64,000 nucleotides of DNA, taken from Paenibacillus swuensis. Its GTDB lineage: Bacteria; Bacillota; Bacilli; Paenibacillales; DY6. Under the pieces are notes generated by a model. That model was not told the DNA's origin and did not search any database. It saw only the letters and a program-made list of their open reading frames with translations. The translations under genes were made by a program, and so were the position numbers. The stretch covers positions 1,078,501-1,142,500 of the forward strand of contig NZ_CP011388.1 in NCBI RefSeq assembly GCF_001644605.1. Direction: 5' to 3'. Below, piece after piece: positions 7,551-16,673 of the stretch (its first letter is position 1; every line of letters begins with the position of its first letter).

Positions 7551-9797
7551 TTACGAATAGACCCTTACCTCATATAACTCCGCGCAAGGCGAACCGTTCG
7601 TTGACTCGACCACTACCCGCAGTCGATCGGCGCGAATGTCTCCCAGCGCGTGACGCAAGGTACGCTTGCGATTGTCAGATTCCCGATGCAGCAGCTGCCA
7701 CGCGCCGTCCAACCAAGCTTCGATCCGATAATCCCTGGCAAGCTCCGGCATAATGGTGTACGGCGTGCGATGGTGATGAAGGTTGATGAGATCCATGTTC
7801 ACATCATCGTTCCACGTCAGCTGAATCTGCCCCATTCGCGCAGGCTCTGCCCATTGCAACTCCACCCAGGCTTCCTCCCCGGGCAAGACAGGCTCAGACA
7901 CCCATAGATTCGGCCCGCCGAATGGTCGCATATAGCCGTTCGTAATCTGAGCCGCCGCATACACATCCTCCACACCCTCCACCTTCATGCAAAAAGGCTG
8001 CCTCTGCGTATATTTCATCGTCCATTCCACCACGGGCTGGCGTTGCTGCGACTCTCCGAAATCCGCCGCATGGGCCTGCCCCTGAATAAAGGAGAGCACA
8101 CCGGTAACCGGCGTATCAGAGACATGCAAGCTGATGTGAGGATTCGATCGGACGATCATAAACAGGTTGACGCCCCCTTGCTCCGGCTGATACGGCAGCT
8201 TCACGGTCACCCACTGCAAGTCCCCGCGCACAACCCGCACCTCGTCCGACACCAGCAGGGTGTGCGGAATGTAGTTCTCGCCGCGTCCCGTGTTCCACAG
8301 CTCCGCCTGAAGCACGCCGTCTTCCGCGGCGCTTACAAGCAGCCGCAGCTCCCGGATTCCGCGGAACCCGATCGGGAACAGCTGTCCCGCGTCCGCATCC
8401 AGAGGCACGGCACGAACCGGCTCCTCAATCGCGATGCGCTTCATCGAGGAGGAGGCCGTAACCGTCGCCGCCCTCGCCAGATCCTGCGGATCCTCGTTCC
8501 GCAGCCCGATCACGGCCGCGTCCTGCCGCAGCAGCAACTGCTGCAGGTCCTGCATCCGGCCGGCGTACGCCTCCCGCGGCGTCAGCCCCTCCCGCAGGCA
8601 AAAAGCCGCGCCGGTACCGGCCGCCTCCCCCATCACCGCGCAAGTCGCCATGACGCGGATCGTGCCGAACGCGACATGCGACGCGCTGACATTCCGCCCC
8701 GCGAACATCAGATTTCGCGTGTTGCGCGAGTACAGGCTTCGGAACGGGATATGGTAGATCCCGTCCGGCTGCCAGTGCTTGGAGCCGCGCTCATCCGAAT
8801 ACATTCCTTGCGGTGGGTGCAAATCAATGGACCAGCCGCCAAACGCGACGCGATCCTCGAACGGCATCTGCTCCAGAATATCCTGCTGCTTCAGCGTATA
8901 ATCCCCCTCGAACCGTCGATACTCCCGCTTACCGGGAATCGATCCGATCCATTCCAGCGTCATAGTGTCGGTGTCGAATTGCCCCGAATTTTTGATATAA
9001 TCCCAGATGCCGTAAATCACCGACCACAGTTCATCGCGAATGCGCTCGTTCTCATGCACCGTATCCAGCTCGCCGCCCCACTCAATCCACCAATAATGGC
9101 ACCCGGAATCCCCCGAGCGAATGACGCGTTTCAGAGGGATGGGCGTTTGCGTAATATCTTTGGCAAAAGAGGGCGGAACATACTTCACAGGAACCCCCGT
9201 ATCCTTCGTATAGAAAAGGATGGTGCTGCCCAGTGTTATCGAGTCCGCTTTCTCAGGCGCCCACTCCTCGCCGAACTCGGACCGCGCTTCCCGGCCCAGC
9301 CGGAACTTGGCGCCCGCCAGAAAGCCGATCAGCCCATCACCGGTGCAGTCCATGAACAAGGTGCCCGTCAAGGTGATGCGCCGCTCCGATCCGGTCATCC
9401 AGCCGGTTACGGATTGAATGCTGCGATCTTCTTCAGGCCCGGAGGCTTCCACTTCTGTCACGTCTGTGTTGAGGAAGAGCCGGATGTTGGATTCCTTTCT
9501 TACCGCTTCCATAAGCACCAAGTCCCACAAATACGGATTTCCCTCCGGGTTGCGGTACTGATTTTCGACGAACAATTCACCCATGATTCCCGTCTCCCGG
9601 GCATACCGATTAATGCCGTGCGCCGTTGCGCCGCATACCCACACCCGAATCTCCGAGCTGGAGTTGCCTCCAAGAACGGGGCGGTTATGCACCAAAGCGA
9701 CCTGCTGGCCTAATCGGGCCGCAGCGATGGCAGCGCAAATGCCGGCTAATCCGGCACCGATGATGACCAGATCCGATGCGTAATTTTCAACTTTCAC
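7551..9797 (-). CDS. FAD-dependent oxidoreductase (FAD_oxidored family)
   Basis: 748 residues. The N-terminus has a Rossmann dinucleotide site IIGAGLAGICAA (residues 12-23) and the following GGNSSSEIRVWVCGA block that is typical of FAD_oxidored (PF12831-like) proteins. The DCTGDGLIGFLAGA and MFAGRNVSASHVAFG segments complete the FAD domain to about residue 420. The rest, about 480-748, is beta-rich and may be a carbohydrate- or surface-binding extension. There is no signal peptide. The start is GTG 9797 with GGAGGAT upstream. It is divergent from an AraC regulator, a frequent arrangement for sugar-linked catabolic genes. The substrate is unknown. Confidence 0.8.
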   Translation of the reverse strand: MKVENYASDLVIIGAGLAGICAAIAAARLGQQVALVHNRPVLGGNSSSEIRVWVCGATAHGINRYARETGIMGELFVENQYRNPEGNPYLWDLVLMEAVRKESNIRLFLNTDVTEVEASGPEEDRSIQSVTGWMTGSERRITLTGTLFMDCTGDGLIGFLAGAKFRLGREARSEFGEEWAPEKADSITLGSTILFYTKDTGVPVKYVPPSFAKDITQTPIPLKRVIRSGDSGCHYWWIEWGGELDTVHENERIRDELWSVIYGIWDYIKNSGQFDTDTMTLEWIGSIPGKREYRRFEGDYTLKQQDILEQMPFEDRVAFGGWSIDLHPPQGMYSDERGSKHWQPDGIYHIPFRSLYSRNTRNLMFAGRNVSASHVAFGTIRVMATCAVMGEAAGTGAAFCLREGLTPREAYAGRMQDLQQLLLRQDAAVIGLRNEDPQDLARAATVTASSSMKRIAIEEPVRAVPLDADAGQLFPIGFRGIRELRLLVSAAEDGVLQAELWNTGRGENYIPHTLLVSDEVRVVRGDLQWVTVKLPYQPEQGGVNLFMIVRSNPHISLHVSDTPVTGVLSFIQGQAHAADFGESQQRQPVVEWTMKYTQRQPFCMKVEGVEDVYAAAQITNGYMRPFGGPNLWVSEPVLPGEEAWVELQWAEPARMGQIQLTWNDDVNMDLINLHHHRTPYTIMPELARDYRIEAWLDGAWQLLHRESDNRKRTLRHALGDIRADRLRVVVESTNGSPCAELYEVRVYS

Positions 9798-9913
9798 GGG
9801 ACATCCTCCTCTATGGGAACGTTATTTATTTCATTGTATAGAAGGATTTTTTGTAATAAAATGCAGTTAATTTATATTTTGCATATACTTTATTTCATAT
9901 GGAGGTGGGGGGG

Positions 9914-10738
9914 GTGCAAGGGTATGGAGGAAGGAATATCACGTTTCGAAGTCATGTGTATTGGCATGAAATCGCCGCCTTTCAGTTGTCTGAGGATACA
10001 TACGAAAGCTGGGCTTTATTCGCGGTGACCGAGGGAGCCTTTCGGTATGAGATCGGGGGTCAGGAAGGGTTGGCGGGTGCGGGGGATTTGGTGCTGTGTC
10101 CGCCGGGGACTCTTTTTGCCAGGAAGGTGGTGAATCGGTTGTCGTTTCATTTCTTCTTTTTTGACGGTGAGGAGGGGGCGGGTCGGTGGTGGTCCGGGCG
10201 TCGGGGGCTGAAGGACAGGGAAAGGCTGCGTGCGAATGATTGTTATTTGGCGGCGGTCGGGCGTCTTTATCCGGATGCGGATCATCCGACCAGAGGCTTG
10301 TATTTGCTGGATTTGCTGCAAACGGCGGAGTTGGAACTTCAATTGGCGGCGGTGGAGAAGGGGGATGGGCAAGTTGATCGGGATGGGACGGTGTTGCAAG
10401 AGGGTGAGAGGGAGGATGCGGTAAGGATGCAATCGGTAGTGGCGTGGCTGACGGAACACTATGCAGACAAATTGTCCCTGAAAGAGGCCGCGGCGCAATG
10501 GCAGCTCTCCCCGGTGCAGCTGACCCGCAAGTTCAAAGCTTATACCGGGGAAACGCCGATGGATTATTTAACTTCGTTACGTTTGGAAAAGGCGCGAGAA
10601 TTACTGTTGCATACGCGGTTGAACTTGAACGAGATCGCGGAGGCATGCGGGTATGACAACGGATACTACCTGAGCCGCGTATTTCACAGCAAAATCAAGA
10701 TGCCGCCGTCGGTCTATCGCCAGCGGCATCAGGTGTGA
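9914..10738 (+). CDS. AraC-family transcriptional regulator
   Basis: Cupin-like N-terminal sensing domain (about residues 5-95, with APGTLF-like strand pattern CPPGTLFARKVVN) and a C-terminal double helix-turn-helix: LSLKEAAAQWQLSPVQLTRKF then LNLNEIAEACGYDNGYYLSRVF, ending MPPSVYRQRHQV. GTG 9914 is preferred because GGAGGTGG lies just upstream; ATG 9899 overlaps that site. Eight consecutive G bases (9907-9914) run into the start region. It is divergent from the FAD oxidoreductase, its most likely target. Its 3' end overlaps the convergent AraC gene by 10 bp. Confidence 0.85.
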   Translation: MQGYGGRNITFRSHVYWHEIAAFQLSEDTYESWALFAVTEGAFRYEIGGQEGLAGAGDLVLCPPGTLFARKVVNRLSFHFFFFDGEEGAGRWWSGRRGLKDRERLRANDCYLAAVGRLYPDADHPTRGLYLLDLLQTAELELQLAAVEKGDGQVDRDGTVLQEGEREDAVRMQSVVAWLTEHYADKLSLKEAAAQWQLSPVQLTRKFKAYTGETPMDYLTSLRLEKARELLLHTRLNLNEIAEACGYDNGYYLSRVFHSKIKMPPSVYRQRHQV

Positions 10739-11616
10739 GCGAACCGTTGCCGGTACCTGCGCGGCGAGAGGCCCTCGTACTTCGTGAAGCGGGCGGTGAA
10801 GTACGCGGCTTGGTTGAAGCCGACTTCCTCGGCGATGCGCGTAACGGGGTAGTCCGTCTGCAAGAGCAACAGCTTCGCCTGCTCCATGCGGTAGCGCAGC
10901 AGGTACTCGACCGGCGAGCAACCGTATTCCGCCTGCATGCACCGCGCGATATAAATGGGATGGAAGTTGAGACTTCCCCCCATCGCCTGCACGGTGACAT
11001 CCTCGCGGTAATGCTCCCGCAGATAAGCCGCCGCTTGGCGCGCGCAAATTACGCCCGGCGAAGGACCGGTGCCGGGCGCCTCGGCCGCCAGCTGTTGCAG
11101 CAGCTCCTGAAACAGCGCTTCCTGCTTCCAGCGTGCGCCGTCCAGATGCGCGCTGACGTTCAGCGCGACAAGCCGGGCCAGCAGGCTGTGCGCGCTGTCC
11201 GGCTTCTGGAGCCTGCTGAACTGCGGCAGCTGCAAATGAAATGGGCGCGCCTCCAAACTCCATGCAGGCGAAGATTGCTCTTCCTCCGAGACCGGTCCGC
11301 CGGACGGCAGAAGCGCATCGGATACACTCCACTCCCCCGTGGTCTGGAAATGCAACCAATAATGCTGGGTCGTCTCCGTGCATGGCCGCGTCGGGTAATG
11401 CGCTTGATCCGGACGCAGGATGAGCGTACACCCTTCCCCAACCTCGTAGCTTCGATCTTCCTCCCTCAAATATAAACACCCCTTAGTCACGACCAACAGA
11501 TCAAAGACGCCTACATTTTGACGACCAACATGCTTGCTGCCCGCTGGAAAGTCCGAAACAAATCCGCTGGTAATATAATGAGGCAACGGCGGAGCCTTAA
11601 ATTGCAATACATTCAT
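10729..11616 (-). CDS. AraC-family transcriptional regulator
   Basis: 295 residues: AraC-type arm-binding domain (HYITSGFVSDFPAG, LLVVTKGCLYLREED, ILRPDQAHYP) and a C-terminal HTH pair (VTVQAMGGSLNFHPIYIARCM; YPVTRIAEEVGFNQAAYFTARF, then LSPRRYRQRF). ATG 11616 is chosen over GTG 11625 because AGGAG sits 8 nt before it. It is convergent with the preceding AraC gene and their ends overlap by 10 bp, so antisense effects between the two transcripts are possible. It is divergent from the MATE gene across 131 bp. Target unknown. Confidence 0.85.
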   Translation of the reverse strand: MNVLQFKAPPLPHYITSGFVSDFPAGSKHVGRQNVGVFDLLVVTKGCLYLREEDRSYEVGEGCTLILRPDQAHYPTRPCTETTQHYWLHFQTTGEWSVSDALLPSGGPVSEEEQSSPAWSLEARPFHLQLPQFSRLQKPDSAHSLLARLVALNVSAHLDGARWKQEALFQELLQQLAAEAPGTGPSPGVICARQAAAYLREHYREDVTVQAMGGSLNFHPIYIARCMQAEYGCSPVEYLLRYRMEQAKLLLLQTDYPVTRIAEEVGFNQAAYFTARFTKYEGLSPRRYRQRFAHT

Positions 11617-11747
11617 GGAATCCACTCCTAACCAAGAAGTTTGAATTGTGAAAGTTTACGTTTCATTCTTACAACACACTACCTAGAATACCAACTATAA
11701 TGTGAACTGCATAGTATATTGGTGTTTTGTAGGAGGTTTGTTTTGTA

Positions 11748-13139
11748 ATGAAATCGTTGGATCGTAAATTTACGTTATGGGCTCTAGCCTGGCCGATCTT
11801 TATGGAGTTGTTCCTCCAAACGCTGCTGGGTACCGTCGATACGCTGTCCGTGAGCCAGATTTCGGATGGGGCTGTGGCGGTTGTGGGGTTGTCCAATCAT
11901 TTGTTCAGCGCGATGATGACGTTGTTCATGGTGGTGGCGAGCGGCGCGGGAATTTTGATTGCCCAACGCATCGGTTCGCAGCGGGAAGAGGATGCGCGCT
12001 CGCTTGCAATGCTCTCGCTGAAAGTGTGCGGCGTCATCGGCCTCGTCCTTAGCGTGTTCTTATATACGCAACCCGGGCTCATCGCCCAGTGGTTGAATGT
12101 GCCGGAGGCGTTGATACCTTTGGCTGAATCGTACATCGCCATCGCGGGAGCGGGCATGGTGTTCACCGCTCTGTCGGCGGTGCTCGGAACCGCGCTCCGG
12201 AGTACCGGCAATACGAAGGCGCCTATGGTGGTCGGCGTTGTAATCAATATTGTGCATGTGGCGCTGAATTATGCGTTCATCTTCGGCGCCTTCGGGTTCC
12301 CGGAGTGGGGGCTTGCGGGTGTGGCCGTGTCGACATTGGTCAGCAAGTTGTTGGGAACAGCCATCTTGTACTTTATCTTCATAGAGGCGTTCCATCGAAG
12401 AATCGGGTGGAAGGAGCTGGCGCGTTACTGGGATCGGAGCTTATTGAAAGAAGTGCTCCATATCGGTTGGCCGCTCGGCATCAACATGTCGGCATGGGTG
12501 CTGACACAGCTCGTCATCTACGTGTTCCTAGCTACACTGGGTGTGAAAGAACTGGCGGCGAAGACGTATATGAACACGCTGGAATCGTTTTGCTTCACAT
12601 TGGGGTATGCGGTTGCTCTTGCCTTGCAGATTCAGGTGGCGCATCTGTTCGGGGCGGGCCGCACGCGCGATGCCTATAAAGCGACGTACAAAGCGCTGTG
12701 GATCGGCCTTGCCGTAGTCACGGTGAACGCGTTGCTGCTGTTCTCGCTGGGGCGGCAGCTGCTGGGGATCTTCACGGACGATGCGCAAGTCATTGCGATC
12801 GGCATCTCTCTATTGGGACTAAACCTGATTCTGCAACCGGGCAAAATGCTCAACATGGCGCTAACCAACGCCCTCAACGCCGTCGGGGATACACGGTATA
12901 CAATGGTGATCTCTTTTGTCTGTATGTGGCTGGTGGCAACGGGGGGTTCGTACGTATTGGGCTTGCACTGGGGCTGGGGGATCGTCGGTGTCTATATCTG
13001 CATGATTGCGGATGAGTATATTCGCGGCATCCTCTGTTTGTACCGTTGGCGGGGGCAAAAGTATCTGCGTCAGGCAGAAGCTGAACCAGCGCTCGGCGTG
13101 GGCTTGAGTGCGCGGGAGCAGGAGTTGGTTCAGGCGTAG
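11748..13139 (+). CDS. MATE-family efflux transporter
   Basis: 463-residue membrane protein with twelve predicted helices in two repeats, the standard MATE length. Typical segments are LAWPIFMELFLQTLLGTVDT in TM1, ALSAVLGTALRSTGNTKAPM and the second-half counterpart GKMLNMALTNALNAVGDTRY. MATE proteins export cationic drugs or metabolites using a Na+ or H+ gradient; the substrate here is unknown. AGGAGG lies 11 nt before ATG 11748. The C-terminus is a short cytoplasmic tail. It may be regulated by the divergent AraC protein. Confidence 0.9.
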   Translation: MKSLDRKFTLWALAWPIFMELFLQTLLGTVDTLSVSQISDGAVAVVGLSNHLFSAMMTLFMVVASGAGILIAQRIGSQREEDARSLAMLSLKVCGVIGLVLSVFLYTQPGLIAQWLNVPEALIPLAESYIAIAGAGMVFTALSAVLGTALRSTGNTKAPMVVGVVINIVHVALNYAFIFGAFGFPEWGLAGVAVSTLVSKLLGTAILYFIFIEAFHRRIGWKELARYWDRSLLKEVLHIGWPLGINMSAWVLTQLVIYVFLATLGVKELAAKTYMNTLESFCFTLGYAVALALQIQVAHLFGAGRTRDAYKATYKALWIGLAVVTVNALLLFSLGRQLLGIFTDDAQVIAIGISLLGLNLILQPGKMLNMALTNALNAVGDTRYTMVISFVCMWLVATGGSYVLGLHWGWGIVGVYICMIADEYIRGILCLYRWRGQKYLRQAEAEPALGVGLSAREQELVQA

Positions 13140-13225
13140 GGAGTGGCAGGGGCGTGTGTGGAATCACCATTTCTCTTGTGGACCATAGACTAGGGAATAG
13201 AGATTTTTCCCGGGAGGTTTAGGGT

Positions 13226-13864
13226 ATGAAAGTGAGCAAGAGTAACGCGTCCCGCAAGGTTGGAGGCAAGCCGGTTCAGTCCAAAACGCATAAATCCCAA
13301 GCACCACAGCGTTCCGTTGAACCGATTACGGTGTTCGCACTGCGCAAAGCAGCTTATGTGACCTTTCCCTTCTATCGCAAAATCGTCCAAGACGAAGCCT
13401 ATTCCGCTGAGTGGGCTAAAGCAGTGCGCACGGGAGATTTGAACCAACTGCTGAAATTGTTCCAGCTGGCTGTGGGAAAGGTAAACTTGTTGGCGTTCAG
13501 TACGAATGCCATCGGCTACTTTATTGATCTTCCTGTGCCGAAGCCGCTGGAATCAGTCACCAACGCCACGTCCATCCGCCCCGGCCAAGTGCAGTTTACG
13601 TTCAGCTCTGCTGTTCATCGGGCTGTAGCTAGAGCTATTTTGCCATTATATCGGGAGATCGCGGTCAATCGGGGGTATGCGGCCTTGATCGTGAAAGCGA
13701 TCCGCAGCAACAACCAGCCGTTCCTGGAACAGCTCATTCGCAGCAAGGTGAAAACGTCGCGCTTAGTGAAGGTTGAGCTGAACAATGGGTTCTTCCTGGG
13801 CTTCAAGTTTCCGGGCAGCAGGTATGTGTATTATAATCAGATTTTTCATGAGCGGTTTGTTTGA
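13226..13864 (+). CDS. Unknown protein with internally duplicated domain
   Basis: 212 residues, not recognised. The first 35 residues are basic and disordered-looking. Two copies of a roughly 65-residue helical/beta unit follow: LRKAAYVTFPFYRKIVQDEA...VNLLAFSTNAIGYFIDLPVP (about 40-110) and VHRAVARAILPLYREIAVNRG...LVKVELNNGFFLGFKFP (about 130-200). Both share the pattern LPLYR/FPFYRKI, a repeated aromatic-rich turn and a closing strand. No signal peptide or membrane segment. GGGAGG lies 9 nt upstream of ATG 13226. It stands alone, with its own promoter region and the toxin locus after it. Confidence 0.7.
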   Translation: MKVSKSNASRKVGGKPVQSKTHKSQAPQRSVEPITVFALRKAAYVTFPFYRKIVQDEAYSAEWAKAVRTGDLNQLLKLFQLAVGKVNLLAFSTNAIGYFIDLPVPKPLESVTNATSIRPGQVQFTFSSAVHRAVARAILPLYREIAVNRGYAALIVKAIRSNNQPFLEQLIRSKVKTSRLVKVELNNGFFLGFKFPGSRYVYYNQIFHERFV

Positions 13865-13925
13865 TGGGGTAATAATCTACTTGATATAATATTGAAGGTT
13901 TGGTTTAATTGTTAATATAAAGGCA

Positions 13926-14075
13926 TACAATAGGAAAAGCCCACTAAGATGCTACAACATCCGTGGGCTTGGCAGTAGCCGCTTTAAGAGCGGCGGCTTG
14001 GAACATAGGTGTTGCTACCAATGAAGAAAAGTAGGTCCATCCTGTGCTGGGGCGGCCTACTTTTTCTTTAGGTAT
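13926..14075 (+). ncRNA. Candidate antisense RNA (antitoxin) to the small toxin
   Basis: A possible -10 box TACAAT (13926-13931) is followed by an 8-bp stem AAGCCCAC/GTGGGCTT (13937-13944 with 13963-13970), a second structured stretch around GTAGC...GCTAC (about 13974-14018) and a terminator at 14027-14065. The 3' end overlaps the 3' end of the minus-strand toxin gene, as in TxpA/RatA and BsrG/SR4 type I systems. The promoter is weak and existence of the RNA is inferred. Confidence 0.5.
14027..14065. terminator. Bidirectional terminator shared by toxin mRNA and antisense RNA
   Basis: AAAAGTAGG (14027-14035) pairs with CCTACTTTT (14056-14064), with U tracts on both strands. The toxin stop codon lies inside the stem. 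Confidence 0.75.
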
Positions 14076-14170
14076 GTGAGAAGGTTCAGGAACACGGAAA
14101 TGGTTGTTAACACTAGCATAAGCATAGAGATCACAACCACGAGTATGTCCTTAACTTCGACCACAGGCAT
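14057..14170 (-). CDS. Small hydrophobic toxin, holin-like type I TA family
   Basis: 37 codons from ATG 14170, too short for ordinary gene calling. The peptide begins MPVVEVKDILVVVISML, continues as one hydrophobic helix and ends with LLTYLKKK. This resembles the short Gram-positive holin-like toxins (Hol-Tox, BsrE/TxpA type): an acidic/VKD start, a single membrane helix and a basic tail. The site AAAGGAGGTG sits almost against the start codon, and a long hairpin (14208-14257) lies in the likely leader. The predicted role is membrane depolarisation when the antisense RNA is lost. Family call from pattern only. Confidence 0.65.
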   Translation of the reverse strand: MPVVEVKDILVVVISMLMLVLTTISVFLNLLTYLKKK

Positions 14171-14207
14171 CACCTCCTTTCGGAGACGATAGCTAATAAT
14201 ATAGATA

Positions 14208-14257
14208 GACAACAAGAAAGGAGAAGCCTAATTGGGGTTTCTCCTTTGTTGTAGCGG
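14208..14257. other. Hairpin upstream of the small toxin gene
   Basis: ACAACAAGAAAGGAGAA pairs with TTCTCCTTTGTTGT, with a 3-nt bulge. On the minus strand it falls in the toxin leader and includes AAAGGAGAA, which could compete for ribosome-binding elements; on the plus strand it resembles a terminator. Confidence 0.5.
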
Positions 14258-14301
14258 TCTGCCATCTACAATTTATACTTATTATTAGAGAGGAACTTGT
14301 A

Positions 14302-15192
14302 ATGTTTGAAATGAAATTAGCTCTTGATTTTAAAACATCGTATGATATCTCCATGTCTGCGGACGAGAAATGGTTATGTCATACCTTAAACAATAGAGTA
14401 GATATTATTGATATTGAGAATAAAGAAAAAATACAACAGATTAATAGAGTAAAACATCCGTCAATGGCTAGGTTTTATGAAAATTTATTATTAGTTAATA
14501 ACACTTCGGGGAATATCTATATTTTTGAGCGGGGGGATTATCAACTTATTAAAAGGCGGACTAGTACAAAGTTTGTTAAGCGGCAAGAAGGTGAATTTCT
14601 ATTAATGAATGAAACTTTAGTTGATATTGTCATTAATAATAATGAATTCGAGATGTCCTTAATGAATTTAGATACTTTTTCAGAACAATCCATTAAAATT
14701 AAGCAACTTTGCTCTGAAGAATTTGATAGGGTTAGGATTAGCCACTGTGACATTACTGTAGACAAAATATTCTTAACAGCATTTAACTTTAATGCACATT
14801 ACAAAATTATTGAGATTACTGGGCTTGCTGAAACTAGGATTCTAACTAACCCGCTAATCAGAAGATGGCATAATTTCGTGTATAATCCCTCTACCAAGCA
14901 GTATGTTTTTTTAGTGGATCATGAAATCATAGTACTTGATTCGAATTTCAAGCAAGTTATTCAAAGGCATTTATTGGATAACTTCAATTATTGCGTGGAT
15001 TTATCACTTTCAAATGACTATAAATATCTAGTGTTATGTGATCCCAAAACCACCTATGTCTTCACCTCGGACAATCTCAATCTGGTCACAACATTATCAG
15101 TAGAGTATTGCTGTTACTCTAGATTCAGTAATAGCGATCAATATTTGATGGTGGGATCATGGAATAAAGGTTATTTGTACGCCTTGGCATAA
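14302..15192 (+). CDS. Unknown AT-rich protein with WD/propeller-like repeats
   Basis: 296 residues, cytoplasmic (no signal). Repeating strand patterns such as YDISMSADEKWLCHTLNN, CVDLSLSNDYKYLVLCDP and RFSNSDQYLMVGSWNKG suggest a six- or seven-bladed beta-propeller of the WD40/YVTN type. No catalytic motif is seen. The gene is clearly more AT-rich than its neighbours, which suggests acquisition by transfer. AGAGAGG lies upstream of ATG 14302. It does not form an obvious operon with the next gene. Function unknown. Confidence 0.6.
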   Translation: MFEMKLALDFKTSYDISMSADEKWLCHTLNNRVDIIDIENKEKIQQINRVKHPSMARFYENLLLVNNTSGNIYIFERGDYQLIKRRTSTKFVKRQEGEFLLMNETLVDIVINNNEFEMSLMNLDTFSEQSIKIKQLCSEEFDRVRISHCDITVDKIFLTAFNFNAHYKIIEITGLAETRILTNPLIRRWHNFVYNPSTKQYVFLVDHEIIVLDSNFKQVIQRHLLDNFNYCVDLSLSNDYKYLVLCDPKTTYVFTSDNLNLVTTLSVEYCCYSRFSNSDQYLMVGSWNKGYLYALA

Positions 15193-15340
15193 CATTTCGA
15201 CAGAAACCCTCCCAGTGGTTCATTCGGCCTGTTAATTTAGATGAACAGTTGTTACTTAAGATGCAAGTTAAAAAAAGGGATAAATGGTATTGTTAAGTAT
15301 GATACATTGTGTATCAATTATACTTAATGAGGTGGTCTTT

Positions 15341-16663
15341 ATGCGAACGTTATATAAATTTACGGTGTATTTTCTTGCCGTCATTCTCATGGCCAGCGCA
15401 ACTACACCAACCTTCACCTTCGCACAAACTGCTACTTCTCTCATCCCTAAGGTAAATTCCTTGGAAACATTGGGAAAGAAATTTCTTCAACATTATAAAG
15501 AAGTTCATGATGCTCTTTATGCATTTAAAGGCACGGATATATGGAACATGAGTCAAAATTCACGGGATGTGGAATATGTACATAAGTTCCGTCAACAACT
15601 AGCTTCCCTAAATCCCTCTGATCCTGCAGATCTTGAGTTGGTGAATCCTTTATGGGATCGGGTGAAGACTCAATTCAAGCCTTCCCAGCAAGAGTTAGTA
15701 AGAAAAGAAATATTTATTCTGCTGAGAAGTTTGGCTATCATCTATTATGGAGACGCGCGTGAGATTCTCAAGCTCTATCAAGACGGGCAGAAGTATCGTT
15801 CTGCGTTAGCGTTATTGGCTGCCAAGGCAGGAATTAAAGGTGGGATATCCGGCGAAGATATTGCTGAATTTATATTAGGAAGTTCAACCTTTGTGGGATT
15901 TACACACAATATGAAGAAGGTGTCTGTTACGTCATTAGACGATGCTGTTTTTGATATTCCTCTAATCAAAGTATTACATGACACGATTACTCAGCCTAAC
16001 GCACAAGAGAACCAGGTTGCGAGAGTGCTTCGCTACTATCATTTAGATTCCCTTGAAACTGACAATCCCACTCTAAAAACTACGATACGGAATTTTGAAC
16101 GGAGAATGCCGGATTTAAATAATGCATCCGAGGCCTTAATCATGGCTTACATTCGTACAACTAAACCGCAAATCTACGTAAAGCTCCTTAACGACAGCGG
16201 CACATTAGGTTATGGAGCATTCAAGATATGGGGGAAGGAGTATTATTATGGCGTCGTGAAACCCAAACCCGGCCAACAATCTGATCTAAACATCGATCGT
16301 GATGGACTAATTTCACTACCCCCAGGTAAAGCCGCTGGTACGATGACGTTGTGGGCATATGTCGATGAGAGGGTCATTGCTGAACAGACCGTAACCATGA
16401 AGCGTACAATCACTGCTAATTATTATAAGCCGATGAACGTGAATATTACTTATTACTCCCGGTTCTCGAGTACAATATATTGGGAACCGGGACCCGCGGG
16501 AGTGCCTGATAAATACATAATCCATATAAGTGGAGGGCAACCCGAAGATGTTGACGGGGAGTATCCTGGTTGGTCCATACCCAATGTACATTACAAGCAA
16601 ACAATTACAATCCATGCCGTCTACGGTGATCTCATAAGTGAGCCGTACGTTATGGTATGGTGA
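15341..16663 (+). CDS. Secreted protein of unknown function
   Basis: 440 residues from ATG 15341, chosen because AGGTGG sits 8 nt upstream; an upstream extension of the frame lacks a site. Residues 1-30 form a signal peptide (YKFTVYFLAVILMASATTPTF, then FAQTA). The middle (about 35-280) is helical; the last 150 residues are beta-rich, with a GPAGVPDKYIIHISG segment like an Ig-like strand pair. No catalytic motif recognised. It ends 10 bp before the convergent hydroxylase gene, and no clear terminator is seen between them. Moderately AT-rich. Confidence 0.6.
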   Translation: MRTLYKFTVYFLAVILMASATTPTFTFAQTATSLIPKVNSLETLGKKFLQHYKEVHDALYAFKGTDIWNMSQNSRDVEYVHKFRQQLASLNPSDPADLELVNPLWDRVKTQFKPSQQELVRKEIFILLRSLAIIYYGDAREILKLYQDGQKYRSALALLAAKAGIKGGISGEDIAEFILGSSTFVGFTHNMKKVSVTSLDDAVFDIPLIKVLHDTITQPNAQENQVARVLRYYHLDSLETDNPTLKTTIRNFERRMPDLNNASEALIMAYIRTTKPQIYVKLLNDSGTLGYGAFKIWGKEYYYGVVKPKPGQQSDLNIDRDGLISLPPGKAAGTMTLWAYVDERVIAEQTVTMKRTITANYYKPMNVNITYYSRFSSTIYWEPGPAGVPDKYIIHISGGQPEDVDGEYPGWSIPNVHYKQTITIHAVYGDLISEPYVMVW

Positions 16664-16673
16664 GACAGATACA

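Noticed and set aside
8043-9713. 556-codon open frame on the plus strand
   Set aside because: Antisense to the FAD oxidoreductase, Arg/Pro/His-rich translation without domains or ribosome site; a GC-rich shadow frame.
10601-11479. 292-codon minus-strand frame
   Set aside because: Overlaps both AraC genes in another frame; the real minus-strand gene at 10729-11616 has AraC motifs.
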